A program made the translations under genes and the position numbers. The notes beneath the pieces were generated by a model. The model was given only the letters and a program-made list of their open reading frames with translations, was not told the origin of the DNA and made no database searches. Source: Ophiothrix spiculata (Eukaryota; Echinodermata; Ophiuroidea; Amphilepidida; Ophiotrichidae). Taken from it: 22,940 nt of DNA. Location of the stretch: the NCBI GenBank assembly GCA_000969725.1, contig JXSR01S008880.1, one strand, 5' to 3'. Of the stretch, positions 1 to 20,119 are shown one piece after another. Within the stretch, counting starts at the first letter, position 1. The number at the start of each line of letters is the position of its first letter.

Positions 1-94
1 AATAGCACTAATTTAATGACAATCCAAATAAAACATATTTTGTTGTTTACCAACCTATTAATACCATCCCTGTTGTCAAATCTGCAGGTAGTCC

Positions 95-350
95 GAGGTA
101 CTAATCTGCAGGGTGCGTGTGATAAGAGCGTGTGGGACTACGCATTGTCATTGAAAACAAAAAATGCACTACGTTTGAATTTCATGCATCGTGATCTTGA
201 CTGGCGCGGTGGGTTGTTTGCATGTTTGACGTGGGGATCACCTGAAAAAATTCTAAAGTCTTTCGTACTCGGCGAGGTGATACCCTTGTTTACTCCACGC
301 ATTTAATTTGTTGCATTCAGAATTTCATGACTTGTTATAAAATTAGGAAA
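95..350 (+). repeat. Dispersed repeat family A, + copy
   Basis: This segment shares an ordered series of blocks with the reverse complement of about 11015-11365. The blocks include AATCTGCAGGGTG, a run ending AGCGTGT/AACGTGT, AAAATGCAC, CTTGACTGG/CTTGATTGG, a TTCGTACTnnGCGAGGT block, CTTGTTTACTCCA, and TTTGTTGCATTCAGAATTTC. Similarity is moderate with small gaps, so the copies are old. I cannot assign a family and see no coding content. Boundaries are approximate. Confidence 0.6.
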
Positions 351-671
351 ATTTAATGACTTCAATAATATTCATTGTTTCAAATAATTCTCGGACACGA
401 AAATTTAGAGCCTGGCGTAACACAATTGCGTGTGCATTTCACGCGAGTACACAACGCTTTTCAGGCACGCGCGATGTTGCGGTACTGTGGTTCACTGATC
501 GGAAACAGTGTTGCCTACTTCCCGGCGTCCCGTTCTTGTCCCAACTTGAACTTGTAGATATGCGGTGGCTGCGTTCAGAAATCATGTTCGTGTCCAAAAT
601 TTGTTTGAAACAATAATAGTATGGTTGTTGGATTTAATTTCGTGAAAGTGTGTACTGAGACGAGCACTTAA
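351..671. other. Intronic stretch, nothing identified
   Basis: Frames of 60-86 codons occur here but show no recognisable domain and no conserved splice context. The stretch is somewhat richer in CpG than its surroundings. No repeat partner for it was found in the window. Confidence 0.5.
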
Positions 672-838
672 CACTGTAAAGTAAAATGCACTCGTTTTGG
701 AACTGGCACTCGTTTTAAAACCACAAAAGCACTTGTTTTATTACTCATTTTCCAATTTTAACAAGTACCATAACAAGTGGTAAAATGAGTACCAAAACGA
801 GTGCCAGTTCCAAAACGAGTGCTTTTTACTTTACAGTG
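672..838. mobile_element. CACTA/EnSpm-like MITE, copy 1
   Basis: A 167-bp element begins CACTGTAAAGTAAAA and ends with its inverse (TTTTTACTTTACAGTG). It is flanked on both sides by TAA (669-671 and 839-841), a 3-bp TSD. Both arms carry repeated subterminal ACTCGTTTT units in opposite orientation. CACTA-superfamily elements are known for CACTA/CACTG-type ends, 3-bp TSDs and clustered subterminal repeats that bind transposase. It has no coding capacity, so it would depend on an autonomous relative. Confidence 0.8.
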
Positions 839-853
839 TAAATTTTGAACCCT

Positions 854-1061
854 CACTGTAAAGTGAAAGTTCCTCGTTTCGGAACTAGTCCTCGTTTTTC
901 TATATCGAGTAGGCCACTCGTTTTTCTAAAACGAGTAACAAAACAAAGGAAATTCCTCATTTTGCTACTTGTTTTGTTACTCGTTTTAGAAAAACGAGTA
1001 GCCTACTCGTTTTAGAAAAACGAGGACTAGTTCCAAAACGAGGAACTTTCACTTTACAGTG
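854..1061. mobile_element. CACTA/EnSpm-like MITE, copy 2
   Basis: A 208-bp element with the same CACTGTAAAGT ends as the copy 15 bp to its left, but with CCTCGTTTT-type subterminal units and a longer hairpin arm. It is flanked by CCT on both sides (851-853 and 1062-1064). A second 3-bp TSD with a different sequence supports the superfamily call. The two arms pair over most of their length. Differences from copy 1 mean these are two subfamilies and not a simple tandem duplication. Confidence 0.82.
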
Positions 1062-1750
1062 CCTGTACTTCATGTACTTTGTCCATATTCATGAAACGAG
1101 CCTTTTTGAATTCAATTTATGAAGATCGTGCTACATGTACAAAAATGTGTACACGAAACAGAGAAATCAAACAATTTGTGTTTGGTTTGTTTACTTGGTT
1201 ACCAGGGACTTCAATTTGAGGGGAGTGAGCTCTATTAATTAAAGGGACTTGCCTAGATTTTTCCCACTAATTTTTGTACTGTATATTTTTTTACTTGAAT
1301 CGATAGAACAAGTATGTTATAGTAATATAACCTACAGGTAGTTTTCCATGGAGAAAATTGAAATTCTTTACCTACTTTGATTTTTTTCGCCGACAAAAAA
1401 AAAGTGATGCGTAAACAGTGGTTCTAGTTTGAAAACTGATAAAAATCTTGTTTCTACACTTGTGATGGCCAAACAAATTATTTTTGATGAAATTGTTTCT
1501 TAGTCAGATAGATTTCATCAAAATTATAGCATGAATGTCAAGGTGGGTATATATGCAATATTATTTTGACGATATTGGTAGTTTAGAGCGTGTATTTGAC
1601 GAACATGAATGATGTCAAAAGCTGTACCCCCTTTTTACATGCCAGGTTAAGTCTGACAGATCCCATTTGAGTTGTAAATAATCATGTTTGGTATCAAATT
1701 AAAGCTATTATGAAATGTATTTAATGTAGTTTTCTAAAAATTAGGTAATG

Positions 1751-1953
1751 CATGGAAACATTATATATGCACAAGTATGATATTACGTAAACATCTTTCA
1801 CTCTGCTATACTTTGATCAACATCAAACAGCGGGCGTTGTACGCGTGACTAGCATTTCAGTATCTACGACGCGTGTGTGTAACTGGGATTATGTTTACTT
1901 GCGGATGAAGAAAAGGCTCATATAATTTCCGCCTATTTAGTGTTGATGGTATA
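1751..1953 (+). repeat. Dispersed 203-bp repeat family B, + copy
   Basis: The segment runs from CATGGAAACATTATAT to GTGTTGATGGTATA. It is more than 90% identical by eye to the reverse complement of 7426-7627, with about a dozen substitutions and three small gaps. From 1807 onward it is bounded by an imperfect inverted repeat (TATACTTTGATCAACA at the left, TGTTGATGGTATA at the right), so a TIR element of about 147 bp may lie inside it. A matching 25-bp end also occurs alone at 20007-20031. No coding content. Confidence 0.8.
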
Positions 1954-2066
1954 CACTGTAAAGTAAAAGTTCCTCGTTTTGGAACTAGTCCTCGTTTCTG
2001 TAAAACGAGTAGGGTACTTGTTTTTCTAAAACGAGTAACAAAACATGTAGCAAAACAAGGCAATAT
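1954..2066 (+). mobile_element. CACTA-like MITE fragment, copy 3
   Basis: The sequence starts CACTGTAAAGTAAAAG and follows copy 2 (854-1061) through the CCTCGTTTT units and the central AACAAAACA region. It then loses similarity, so only the left half is present. Its first base directly abuts the end of the 203-bp repeat. Confidence 0.7.
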
Positions 2067-2158
2067 ATTTCCAGATAGCTCCCCTAATTGCTCCCCAACA
2101 GAACTTCAGGAGAGCTCTTGATAGAGCCCAGGCTTCAAATTTCAAATGGAAGTCCCTG

Positions 2159-2770
2159 GGTTAACCATGTTATTGTTACATGTCTTCAAACAGCATGTGT
2201 ACTTACGGGATAGGCTAACTTAAATGCATACCCACTTCTGGTCCAAACTACTGCCATTCCCACATAACAGGAAGCTTTCTCAAAAACAACAAATGATATG
2301 AGAGCCTGCGAAGAATTTCACAAATGACGACGTCATTCACTTCCTAAAATCATGAGTCGGCAAAGATTGCTCATCCTCAGATCGAAATTTATCGAGATAG
2401 TTTAAAATGAATTTACATACTTTGGCCCTTCCGATGATTACCGCAAATATGGGATATTTTAAAGATGGTCACTATAGTCTATCTCAAGGTTCTTTTTCAC
2501 TCGTTCGCAGGTTTTTTTTTATTGCCGGCGCTTGTTGTTTGAAATCTGTTCTGCGTAGCAATGCACTAACTTACGCACGTACCGACAGTGCGTGATACGC
2601 ACGTATCGACAGTGCGTGATTTGTTGATTAGGATCCGCTTATTGCCACGCGATTTACACGCACGTTAAGAGTGGCGTGCACGACTCGACTATGAATGAAA
2701 AACAACATTGAGACGTACATTTTGTACATGTCCTAATATATACATACAGAGCAATTTCCATCGTCTTCCT
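2159..2770. other. Intronic stretch, mostly unassigned
   Basis: No gene is recognisable. A 62-codon frame at 2407-2595 has no domain features. The only structure I see is a pair of 24-bp tandem units at 2573-2620 and a locally CpG-rich segment around 2560-2690. Confidence 0.5.
2573..2620. repeat. 24-bp unit repeated twice
   Basis: Two head-to-tail units, each starting ACGCACGTA and ending CGACAGTGCGTGAT, differ at one position. The unit itself contains ACGCAC and GTGCGT, so it can fold back. This is a recent small tandem duplication in a CpG-rich patch. Confidence 0.85.
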
Positions 2771-2772
2771 TA

Positions 2773-4029
2773 TGGTCGCACGTCATAAGGTGGGGCCCAA
2801 GTGTGTTACATGGTCAAAATTGACCAAAATAGTATTTTTTGATATGTTATAAGTAATGACCCCCTCTATTCATTTATGTAAGTTTCGAGTCAAATACCTT
2901 TCGTTACGGCAAAACGGGCTAATTAATATTTGATTAGTCCATAGACGGCAATGTAAACTAGAATTTTCAAATGCGTTTTTCTCAATTCGGACTTGCTGTA
3001 CTAAAAAGAGCATAAAATTTGAATGGTTCATTGTATCAGACTGAAATTTTCAGGGTTTATTAACACCACAACAATACACAAATTACGCTGTAAAACATAT
3101 GGTATAAAGTGCTTTTATATGCATGTTAATTACATTTTAATTAATGACGTAATTTATGCAAAATAATTAGTAAGAAGTTACTGTACGATGTTATATTCAG
3201 CCATTTGGAACCCTATATTACTAAACTAGTCACCATTTGCAAGTTTATATCAACTGAATGTGATTGAAAACTGTTTAGAAACAAAAAAAAAGATACTTTC
3301 AACATGGTAATTCCTTAATTAGGTAAGTGTCGGCAGATGCTAACAATTTAAACAATTTTGATGTTGAATCAATTAACTCCAATATTTAGCTAAAACCATG
3401 TATCTGCATCATCAAAATGCTTTTCTTTAAATAAATATTTCATACTGAAAAGCACTTGTAAATATGGCTTGAATCAATTCTTTCTATAAATTTATGTATA
3501 TATGGGGAGATGGGGAGATGAGCATCTCTACAACCAAAATTATTTTCTTGATCAGCAATATTTTCCTGCTTAAAAGAGGTAAATTATGATCAATAAACAA
3601 ATTTTAAGACAAAAGTATAGTAAATAAAAGTTAATATAGAGAAATTCATATTTTTTACATTTTTATCTTTAAAATGAGCTATTAATGGCCTGTATATGAC
3701 AAGGGACTGCAATGATACAACAACTTATTTGAGTCAACTTGTCTAAAATGTCAATTTTCCTATACTATAAATTATACACTGTGCCACACCACCTACTCCA
3801 CACCACCTACTCCGCCACCCCTGATTTTCCAAATATAAAGTGCTGTAATTTTTTTTTTATTTCAATTTGTATTTCAATGAAACTTGACCCAATTGTAGCT
3901 TCATGTTTTAGCTTTAAAATGAGGTATGAACCAGCTTAATAGGAGTTAGAGTATTTTATTCATGGCGCCGTCTGAAAAAAATGTAACACCGCCACCTTTT
4001 TTAGGTGCCCACCTTATGACATGCGACCC
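2773..4029. mobile_element. 1.26-kb non-autonomous DNA transposon, TA-flanked
   Basis: The left end reads TGGTCGCACGTCATAAGG and the reverse complement of the right end reads GGGTCGCATGTCATAAGG. Both continue through GTGGG, and a GTGTTACAT block is also shared. TA lies immediately outside both ends (2771-2772 and 4030-4031). The interior is AT-rich and has no transposase-like frame, only short open stretches. A TA target suggests Tc1/mariner or another TA-targeting group, but the TIR family is not one I recognise. It ends about 100 bp before PP2A exon 2. Confidence 0.72.
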
Positions 4030-4128
4030 TATATATTGTATACAATGTATCATGTACTAATACAAACTGGATCTCTTTCAACTGTGTATGATTAAAACTT
4101 GTCACTTTTTTTTCTGTTTTCCACTCAG

Positions 4129-14814
<10,686 letters not shown>

Positions 14815-15612
14815 TGAACGGAAGCAGCGTATATAAGCACCGAACCAACTGCCTGACCGTCGGACAACCTCTTGTGAATCAGCCCCGAAGAGGACCGCGT
14901 ACCGCAGGCGTTTAAAATTATATGTTACCAAAGTATACTGGTCTAGTATTTATTATTCAGAAAGAGCAAAAACCTGAGAACGTTTCCATTACGGTGGAGA
15001 TTTAAAGTCATAACTTTGAAAACTGTTAGTCAGGAGATAAGAGTTATAAAAATTGGGAAGTCCTAGTCATGTAGATAAAGTCTTTGTTGTCGTCCATATC
15101 TTTGGAGGTTGTGAGCTGTAATTTGTCCCGGCTGCTGTATGTTCTGATGCACTCACAATCGTAGTTTTGAGAACAGCCTCCAAAGTTTAATATGCATCTT
15201 CTGATCTGGTCGGTGCTTTAAAACATGCCACAGAAATAAGGTCCAAATGTAGGTAGTCATACCAAGAAAACCCTTCAAATATAGAATTTGGGCCAATTCA
15301 TGTTTTAAATAATTTGTGGTTTGGAATATTTTTAAAGGCCTACGGAAAAACCACTTTTGATCAGTCATGTAAAGACCTCTTATGGAGTGGATGCTCCAGC
15401 TTGGAATTCACCGAATTTCGTTATATCCGAGAGATATTGTAATCATGTGACCATCCGCCACGAACTGAATGGAAGTCGGCTATTGGATGATGTTGCATAC
15501 TGCCCTGGCCAATTTGTACATTTCCAAATCCTTGTTCGTTATGAGGATCTACAAGTGCTTATGTAAGTCGCAGTAAAAATATGGATATTGTGGATGGTCA
15601 CATAGAAAATTA

Positions 15613-15815
15613 CTGTAAAACAAGAAATATTTGTGGAAATAAATTTTGCGAATTTTCATGGGGAATCTGGGGCTTTTGGCGGGATTTTAATTAAAATTTC
15701 ACCAATTGCATCAGCATGCCATTGAAATCAATGTACATTATTGATATTAATGCGATTTTTGGGTATTAGCAAAATTGGCAAAATTAAATTGCTAGCAAGT
15801 ATTTTTGTTTTACAG
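15613..15815. mobile_element. 203-bp TA-flanked MITE with CTGTAAAACA ends
   Basis: The left end is CTGTAAAACAAGAAATATT and the reverse complement of the right end is CTGTAAAACAAAAATACTT, with TA outside both (15611-15612 and 15816-15817). The ends resemble those of the 5197-5788 element. It carries an AATAAA at 15638. Confidence 0.75.
15638..15643 (+). promoter_or_regulatory. Candidate proximal polyadenylation signal
   Basis: This is the first AATAAA after the PP2A stop codon, 824 bases downstream. It lies inside the MITE at 15613-15815, so if used it was supplied by the element. Confidence 0.35.
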
Positions 15816-16281
15816 TACCGTATTTAACTAAATCAATATTTTGTGTTATACTGAATATTTGCTGATCAAAACATTTTGGAAAAAGGATCATTGCAAATGC
15901 TATGAATTTATGTTGGATTTGAAACGGACGATCGATTATATATCTTACTGTAACATCTATATAAATGTAAAATACAATAATTTACCATTCTTTTCACGGA
16001 AACCATCATTTAGCAGTTGCTGAATTTTGCAGATATTTTGAGGGGGAAAAAAGAATGGTTTTAGTACATGTTTGTGTAAGCGTATCATCAAATTTCAAGT
16101 TATCAATATCAAAGATAAACAGATGGTTGACCCATTTGAAGGAGTGTTTGATTTTATAGAAAATGTTACAAAAGATTATCACTTTGACTTTTTTTTTATA
16201 TTTGTTTCATTAATGTGTATTTTGTGTGGTAATGAGTAAAAGGACATCAATGTGTAATGATCTATTTTTGTTTAACACCGG

Positions 16282-16444
16282 GGGCTGATTTCACTAACAT
16301 TTAGCGATGGTCGCTAACCCCTTTTTGCGCTAACTCCAAAAATGATCGCTAAATAGCGGATATTTTTAACAGTTTAGCGATCATTTTTGGATTTAACGAT
16401 TAAAATGGTTAGCGATCATCGCCTAATGTTAGTGAAATTGGCCC
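16282..16444. mobile_element. 163-bp fold-back MITE with GGGCTGATTTCAC ends
   Basis: GGGCTGATTTCACTAAC at the left pairs with the reverse complement of the right end, GGGCCAATTTCACTAAC. The pairing continues through TTAGCGATGGTCGCTAACC. TTAGCGAT units repeat in both orientations, so nearly the whole element is one hairpin. No TSD was recognised. Confidence 0.75.
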
Positions 16445-16745
16445 AACTAGTCATGGCTTGTCAATCGTAAGGATCAGAAAAGCAATTGTTTTTGCGTTTT
16501 CATTACAGTCTAAAAATGGAATGGTTGTTTACCTTTGCATGGGTTTCTTTTTCTTTTATTATTTACTTGTTATATGACGTCATCATGAGATTTGTACCAG
16601 TATTTACTTTCTTCACATGGTCAGATAAGCAGGTGATTGTTATATATCAATATTTGTTTCAAAGGTCCAAAGTTTACATATATATATATAACAGTGATCT
16701 CATGTAATTGTATTAGAAGCAGTGACTTCAATTCTGAATATTGCT

Positions 16746-16751
16746 AATAAA
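16746..16751 (+). promoter_or_regulatory. Candidate distal polyadenylation signal
   Basis: AATAAA is followed by GTGTGACAC and a T-rich run, the usual downstream context. It would give a 3' UTR of roughly 1.95 kb. Confidence 0.4.
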
Positions 16752-16947
16752 GTGTGACACATTTTTAATCATCAATTAATTGCTCAAATTAGTCTTGTGT
16801 CAGTCAGATTTGTCTGGATAAAATAAGAATGCTTCATTTTTGATGTTTGCTGATTTAGTACATCTTTGCAGTTATTTTGGATGCATATTTTGGGGACACT
16901 TCTAATCTCAAATGGTGGTTACCCATTGCTATTTGAAAACTTATGAC

Positions 16948-17147
16948 CAGGGGTAAAAATGTGTTCAATGCTGTGAGAATCTTATTGGATTCTCGTAAAT
17001 CTACCAGTGGTATAATCCAAACTGTAATACATGTATTACATTTCATTCACAATGTATCCCACCTACTTTACGAGAATTCTTACATAATCTTCTAGGGGGA
17101 ATCTCTGCGAGAATGGATTCTCGGATTTTGCCTAATTTATAGCCCTG
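16948..17147. mobile_element. Possible 200-bp hAT-like MITE, decayed
   Basis: The left end is CAGGGGTAAAAAT and the reverse complement of the right end is CAGGGCTATAAAT. The flanks CTTATGAC and ATTACAAC agree at 5 of 8 positions, so the duplication is doubtful. GAGAAT/ATTCTC blocks pair inside. The TIR match is short; treat as tentative. Confidence 0.4.
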
Positions 17148-17387
17148 ATTACAACGTTAGCCAAATTTTCCATCAAATTTACTAATGCTATGTCAATCAA
17201 ACTTCAGAAATGAAATATACCAGTGATTGTCCAGTATTAACATAAGGATACAGTGCATGGTAATTGTGTGATTGGAAGATATTATATCGTGTCTCCAGTA
17301 ACTTTGTTGGAATGAGTTTCCCTTGTATCTTTGATGACTTGTTATTCTTACATTCTAGACAGGTGTACTCTTTGCAATTTACTACTA

Positions 17388-17545
17388 CAGTGAAACCTCG
17401 TTAACACAAAAACCCTGATAACACAAAATGTTTGTTGGGTCCCAAGTATTGATTTCCTATGTAAAATCAGTTGGATAACACAAATCCTGATAACCCTAAC
17501 TAAACTCTTTGGCCCCAGTGATTTTGTGTTAACTGGTTTCCACTG
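17388..17545. mobile_element. 158-bp pogo/Tigger-like MITE
   Basis: The left end is CAGTGAAACCTCGTTAAC and the reverse complement of the right end is CAGTGGAAACCAGTTAAC. TA flanks both sides (17386-17387 and 17546-17547). CAGTNAAACCTCG-type ends with a TA target are typical of pogo/Tigger elements of the Tc1/mariner superfamily. GATAACACAAA repeats occur inside. Confidence 0.78.
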
Positions 17546-17551
17546 TACTAG

Positions 17552-18113
17552 TATGTGGTGTATTACTTTTTTCTTTTCTACACGCACCTCACCTCCTTGT
17601 GCGCAATATATGACTATGTACATACATACAAGTATTCCCTTATGATCCCAAAGTGCCGCTCAAATATAGCAATCGCATCATTTTATGAATACAAATAATT
17701 GTTAATCCTTTTCACTTTAGTCTGAAAGCCCGCTAAAGGGCACGTTTATAGAACAATCTTTGTTCAAGTTAAATTATTCCCACCTATGGTAGCATTACAA
17801 GACAAAACTGTATTTTGAGGTTAAGATACACTGCAGCAGACCTGTGGTTTTTGAATTTTTGATTGATTTTGTTAATTTGAAATGTTATGTTGTGTCATGA
17901 TTTTTACAATGTTTGCTTGAATATCAGTTTAATGTATGATGTATAATGGCATGATTTTTACAGTGTAAAGAGCTTATTTGCAAAAACTGATAAAAGCCAA
18001 AAATTGATCTTTTTGGTCCACCATATGGCCTGCATTATCTAAATTTTAATATCAAAATACTTATTTTGCAAAGACAGACAATCACCAGTATGTTAAGCCG
18101 CCAAAACTTGATG
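17552..18113. other. Intergenic, nothing identified
   Basis: AT-rich sequence with no coding signal. A block like CATGATTTTTACA appears twice near 17898 and 17951, too little to call a repeat. Confidence 0.5.
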
Positions 18114-18122
18114 TTATTTTGC

Positions 18123-18276
18123 CAGGCCTGAAAAACTTAATAACTCGGCCACCAGGCCACTGGGAAATTCATGAAGCTCGTGGGAAATTTGTAAGCTTTG
18201 CAGCCGTTCAATATGGGAAATGTGGAAATCTCAGTTCTTGGTTACTGGGAAATCATGTACATTTTTTCCAGGCCTG
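18123..18276. mobile_element. 154-bp MITE with 9-bp duplication TTATTTTGC
   Basis: CAGGCCTGAAAAA at the left pairs with the reverse complement of the right end, CAGGCCTGGAAAAA. TTATTTTGC flanks both sides exactly (18114-18122 and 18277-18285). Nine bases fit Mutator-like or Merlin-type elements better than the 8 bp of hAT, but one base could match by chance. GGGAAAT motifs repeat inside in one orientation. Confidence 0.8.
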
Positions 18277-18439
18277 TTATTTTGCAAAAACCAAAACACC
18301 AGTTTTTGCAGGGTGGTAAATTCAGTTCAACACTGAGATGGTGCTTATCAATTTTTGTTTCTAAGCTCTTACTATATTTGCTCATGTCAGTATGGTGTAA
18401 ACTTGGCATCAGATATACAACATAATTCCCAGTGTGAAC

Positions 18440-18843
18440 CAAGGAATTTATAAAGGGGAACCGGTACTCTCCACCATTTTGATTTCACCGCCGTGTAAAT
18501 CCTATAGGACGGCAGCCATCTTGGATTGTGGCTCATAGAGGTTGAGTTATTGTACCTTCGGCATTTTACGGCTCCGCGTGCCTCACTTTGAGAGTCTTCG
18601 CAACGGATTAGCGGGAAAATTGGCGTACTTTGATCAGAGCAAGTCGCAATACACGCTACTTGAAACGCAGACACGGTTTGCGCATGAAACAAAATGCACA
18701 CGCTGTATAAGCGTCAAGTGAAGATTTATGCGATCTGCTTGGATATCGGGCCCAACTCAGAATTCATCCGGAGGTACAATAACTCTGCTCCATGAGCGAC
18801 ACAAGATGGCGGAGAAAACTGGTTCCCCTATATAAATTCCTTG
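18440..18843. mobile_element. 404-bp hAT element, 8-bp duplication GTGTGAAC
   Basis: CAAGGAATTTATAAAGGG and the reverse complement of the right end, CAAGGAATTTATATAGGG, begin a TIR of about 42 bp. GTGTGAAC lies outside both ends (18432-18439 and 18844-18851), a perfect 8-bp TSD that is diagnostic for hAT. A second inverted pair, GAGTTATTGTACCT and AGGTACAATAACTC, lies further in. The interior is GC-richer than its surroundings and non-coding. Confidence 0.87.
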
Positions 18844-18851
18844 GTGTGAAC

Positions 18852-20006
18852 ACAATTATGCCTCACTCCTGACTAAAGGTACGCACCATTAATTTTAACG
18901 GGCAAGTCATGTTCATGTGTAAAGGCAACTGCAAATTTGTCTTGTTCTAGAGCCGCTCAACATTATTCATGACTAGTATGTGTGAACACAGCCTTAGTTT
19001 TTGGTAAATTTAGCAAAAAACAAACAAACCAAAAAACAAATGTTGATGACTTGTTTTCTTTGTATTCTATGTATAAATTCAATGTTGTCTAAACAGGAGT
19101 ATGTAAATTTATTAACCAGATCATAAAATCAGCCAAACATAGAATAATTAAAAGTTGTAAAAAATGTCAAAGAAATAATGAATTTTTTTATATTTTCTAA
19201 ATGTAAGCAAAACTAGACCCTTACTTAATATTTGTGTGTATATTCATTTTGTGATGCCATATCGTATTATAATACATGTAATAAGAATTTTAAGACTAGT
19301 TTGTGACTGACTATACTAAAGATGTTGCTTGCAAACTGCACTATGGGATGGGTGGTTATGAGTGAAAATAAAAATAAAACGAGAAATAATTGTTTATGTA
19401 GTTGTTTTTGTTGTGGTATAAATGAGTCTTACATTGTTGGTAAATTTTTAACAAATGCTAATGCTTGTTTTATTCACCCTTCCAAAGGTTTGCATTTGCA
19501 GGTAGAACCTTGGGTCTGGAGATTAAATTTATTGTTTATGCAATACTTGCTGCTTTGTAATTTATGGGTGCAGAATTGATACTGTGCACTGTAAACGCCA
19601 GTGCGAGTCTTGTATTTGATATTTAACTGCCCACCTTCCCCTGGGGTATATGTTGGCTATATCCTTGTTGATCCCGCATGGCATTCTATTCGGTGGCCTA
19701 TCCGGCTCATGGAGAGCCCAGTATTAAGTAATTGTGAACACATTGTACACCTTGCCACAAGGCAATGTGACCAGGGTAGAGTTATATGTAGAACAAGAAA
19801 CCAGTTCAACTGGGATCAACTGGAATTTCGACCTGGGTTTGAATAAAGGTAAACATATGATTTTTGTAACATTCTCAATATCAATGCGCCAATAGAAAGA
19901 AACGTAAAATGTATCCTAAATTTGCGTTTTAGAAATCCCAGACCCTAAATTTAGTCGCTACTACTGAATCGCGACCGCCCCCGCCTGTTGCGAACCATGG
20001 AGCAAT
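18852..20006. other. Intergenic, no gene identified
   Basis: Mostly AT-rich. Frames at 19322-19579 and 19601-19846 (81-85 codons) show no domain. The segment from about 19600 to 19850 is GC-richer and ends in CGACCTGGGTTTGAATAAA. This could be a decayed retroposed or repeat sequence, but I cannot support a family. Confidence 0.4.
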
Positions 20007-20100
20007 TATACTTTGATCAACACCAAATAGGTACAAATAAATGTGTGCATAGCTGGACCGGCAATGCCGCCACCGGGGCTTGAACCCACCTCTGCCAATT
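20007..20100 (-). repeat. Repeat fragment with family B end and tRNA-like B box
   Basis: TATACTTTGATCAACACC at 20007 matches the inner end motif of the 203-bp repeats (1807 and 7426). On the minus strand GGTTCAAGCCC (20076-20086) fits an RNA polymerase III B box, with a TGGCAGAGGTGG nearby that resembles an A box but sits too close. A tRNA-derived SINE fragment is possible but unproven. Confidence 0.3.
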
Positions 20101-20119
20101 CTTCCCCCCACAGGATTAC

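Larger units (their letters stand above)
1203..2158. mobile_element. Composite TIR element with CAGGGACTTC ends
   Basis: The left end reads CAGGGACTTCAATTTGA, and the reverse complement of the right end reads CAGGGACTTCCATTTGA. The flanks are GGTTAC (left) and GGTTAA (right), a possible degenerate short TSD. CAGGG ends suggest hAT affinity, but the duplication is not a clean 8 bp. The interior is non-coding and holds the repeat at 1751-1953 and a CACTA-like fragment at 1954-2066, which are probably later insertions. Subterminal GGGGAG/CTCCCC blocks recur at about 4370-4460 and weakly at 7756-7980. Confidence 0.5.
1..4128 (+). other. Intron 1 of PP2A-C (left-truncated)
   Basis: This stretch precedes the first visible PP2A coding exon and ends in a pyrimidine-rich tract and CAG at 4128. 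I looked for the missing first exon (about 34 codons, ending in a Glu-Lys or similar before the Ala-Lys of exon 2) and found no matching open stretch. It most likely lies outside the window, making this a partial intron of more than 4.1 kb. It holds repeat copies at 95-350, 672-838, 854-1061, 1203-2158 and 2773-4029, all listed separately. The window could also include an unseen 5' UTR exon, which cannot be recognised by eye. Confidence 0.75.
14815..16751 (+). other. Probable PP2A-C 3' UTR
   Basis: No coding signal follows the stop. The first AATAAA is at 15638 and another, in a better context, is at 16746. If the distal site is used, the 3' UTR is about 1.9 kb and contains two TIR elements (15613-15815 and 16282-16444) and a short TA run near 16680. 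Open frames at 15357-15566 and 16486-16707 have no recognisable features. Confidence 0.5.

Noticed and set aside
1-4128. PP2A exon 1 inside the window
   Set aside because: No stretch encodes anything like the conserved 34-residue N terminus with its DQWIEQL-type motif followed by a GT donor.
15357-15566. 69-codon frame in the region after the PP2A stop
   Set aside because: No recognisable motif and no sign of splicing to other exons. Treated as 3' UTR.
19601-19846. 81-codon frame in a GC-richer block
   Set aside because: Composition differs from the surroundings but no domain or repeat family could be named. The ending CGACCTGGGTTTGAA recalls a pol III B box only weakly.
20040-20100. tRNA gene on the minus strand
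   Set aside because: A B-box-like GGTTCAAGCCC is present, but the A-box-like motif directly adjoins it and no cloverleaf can be drawn. At most a SINE fragment.
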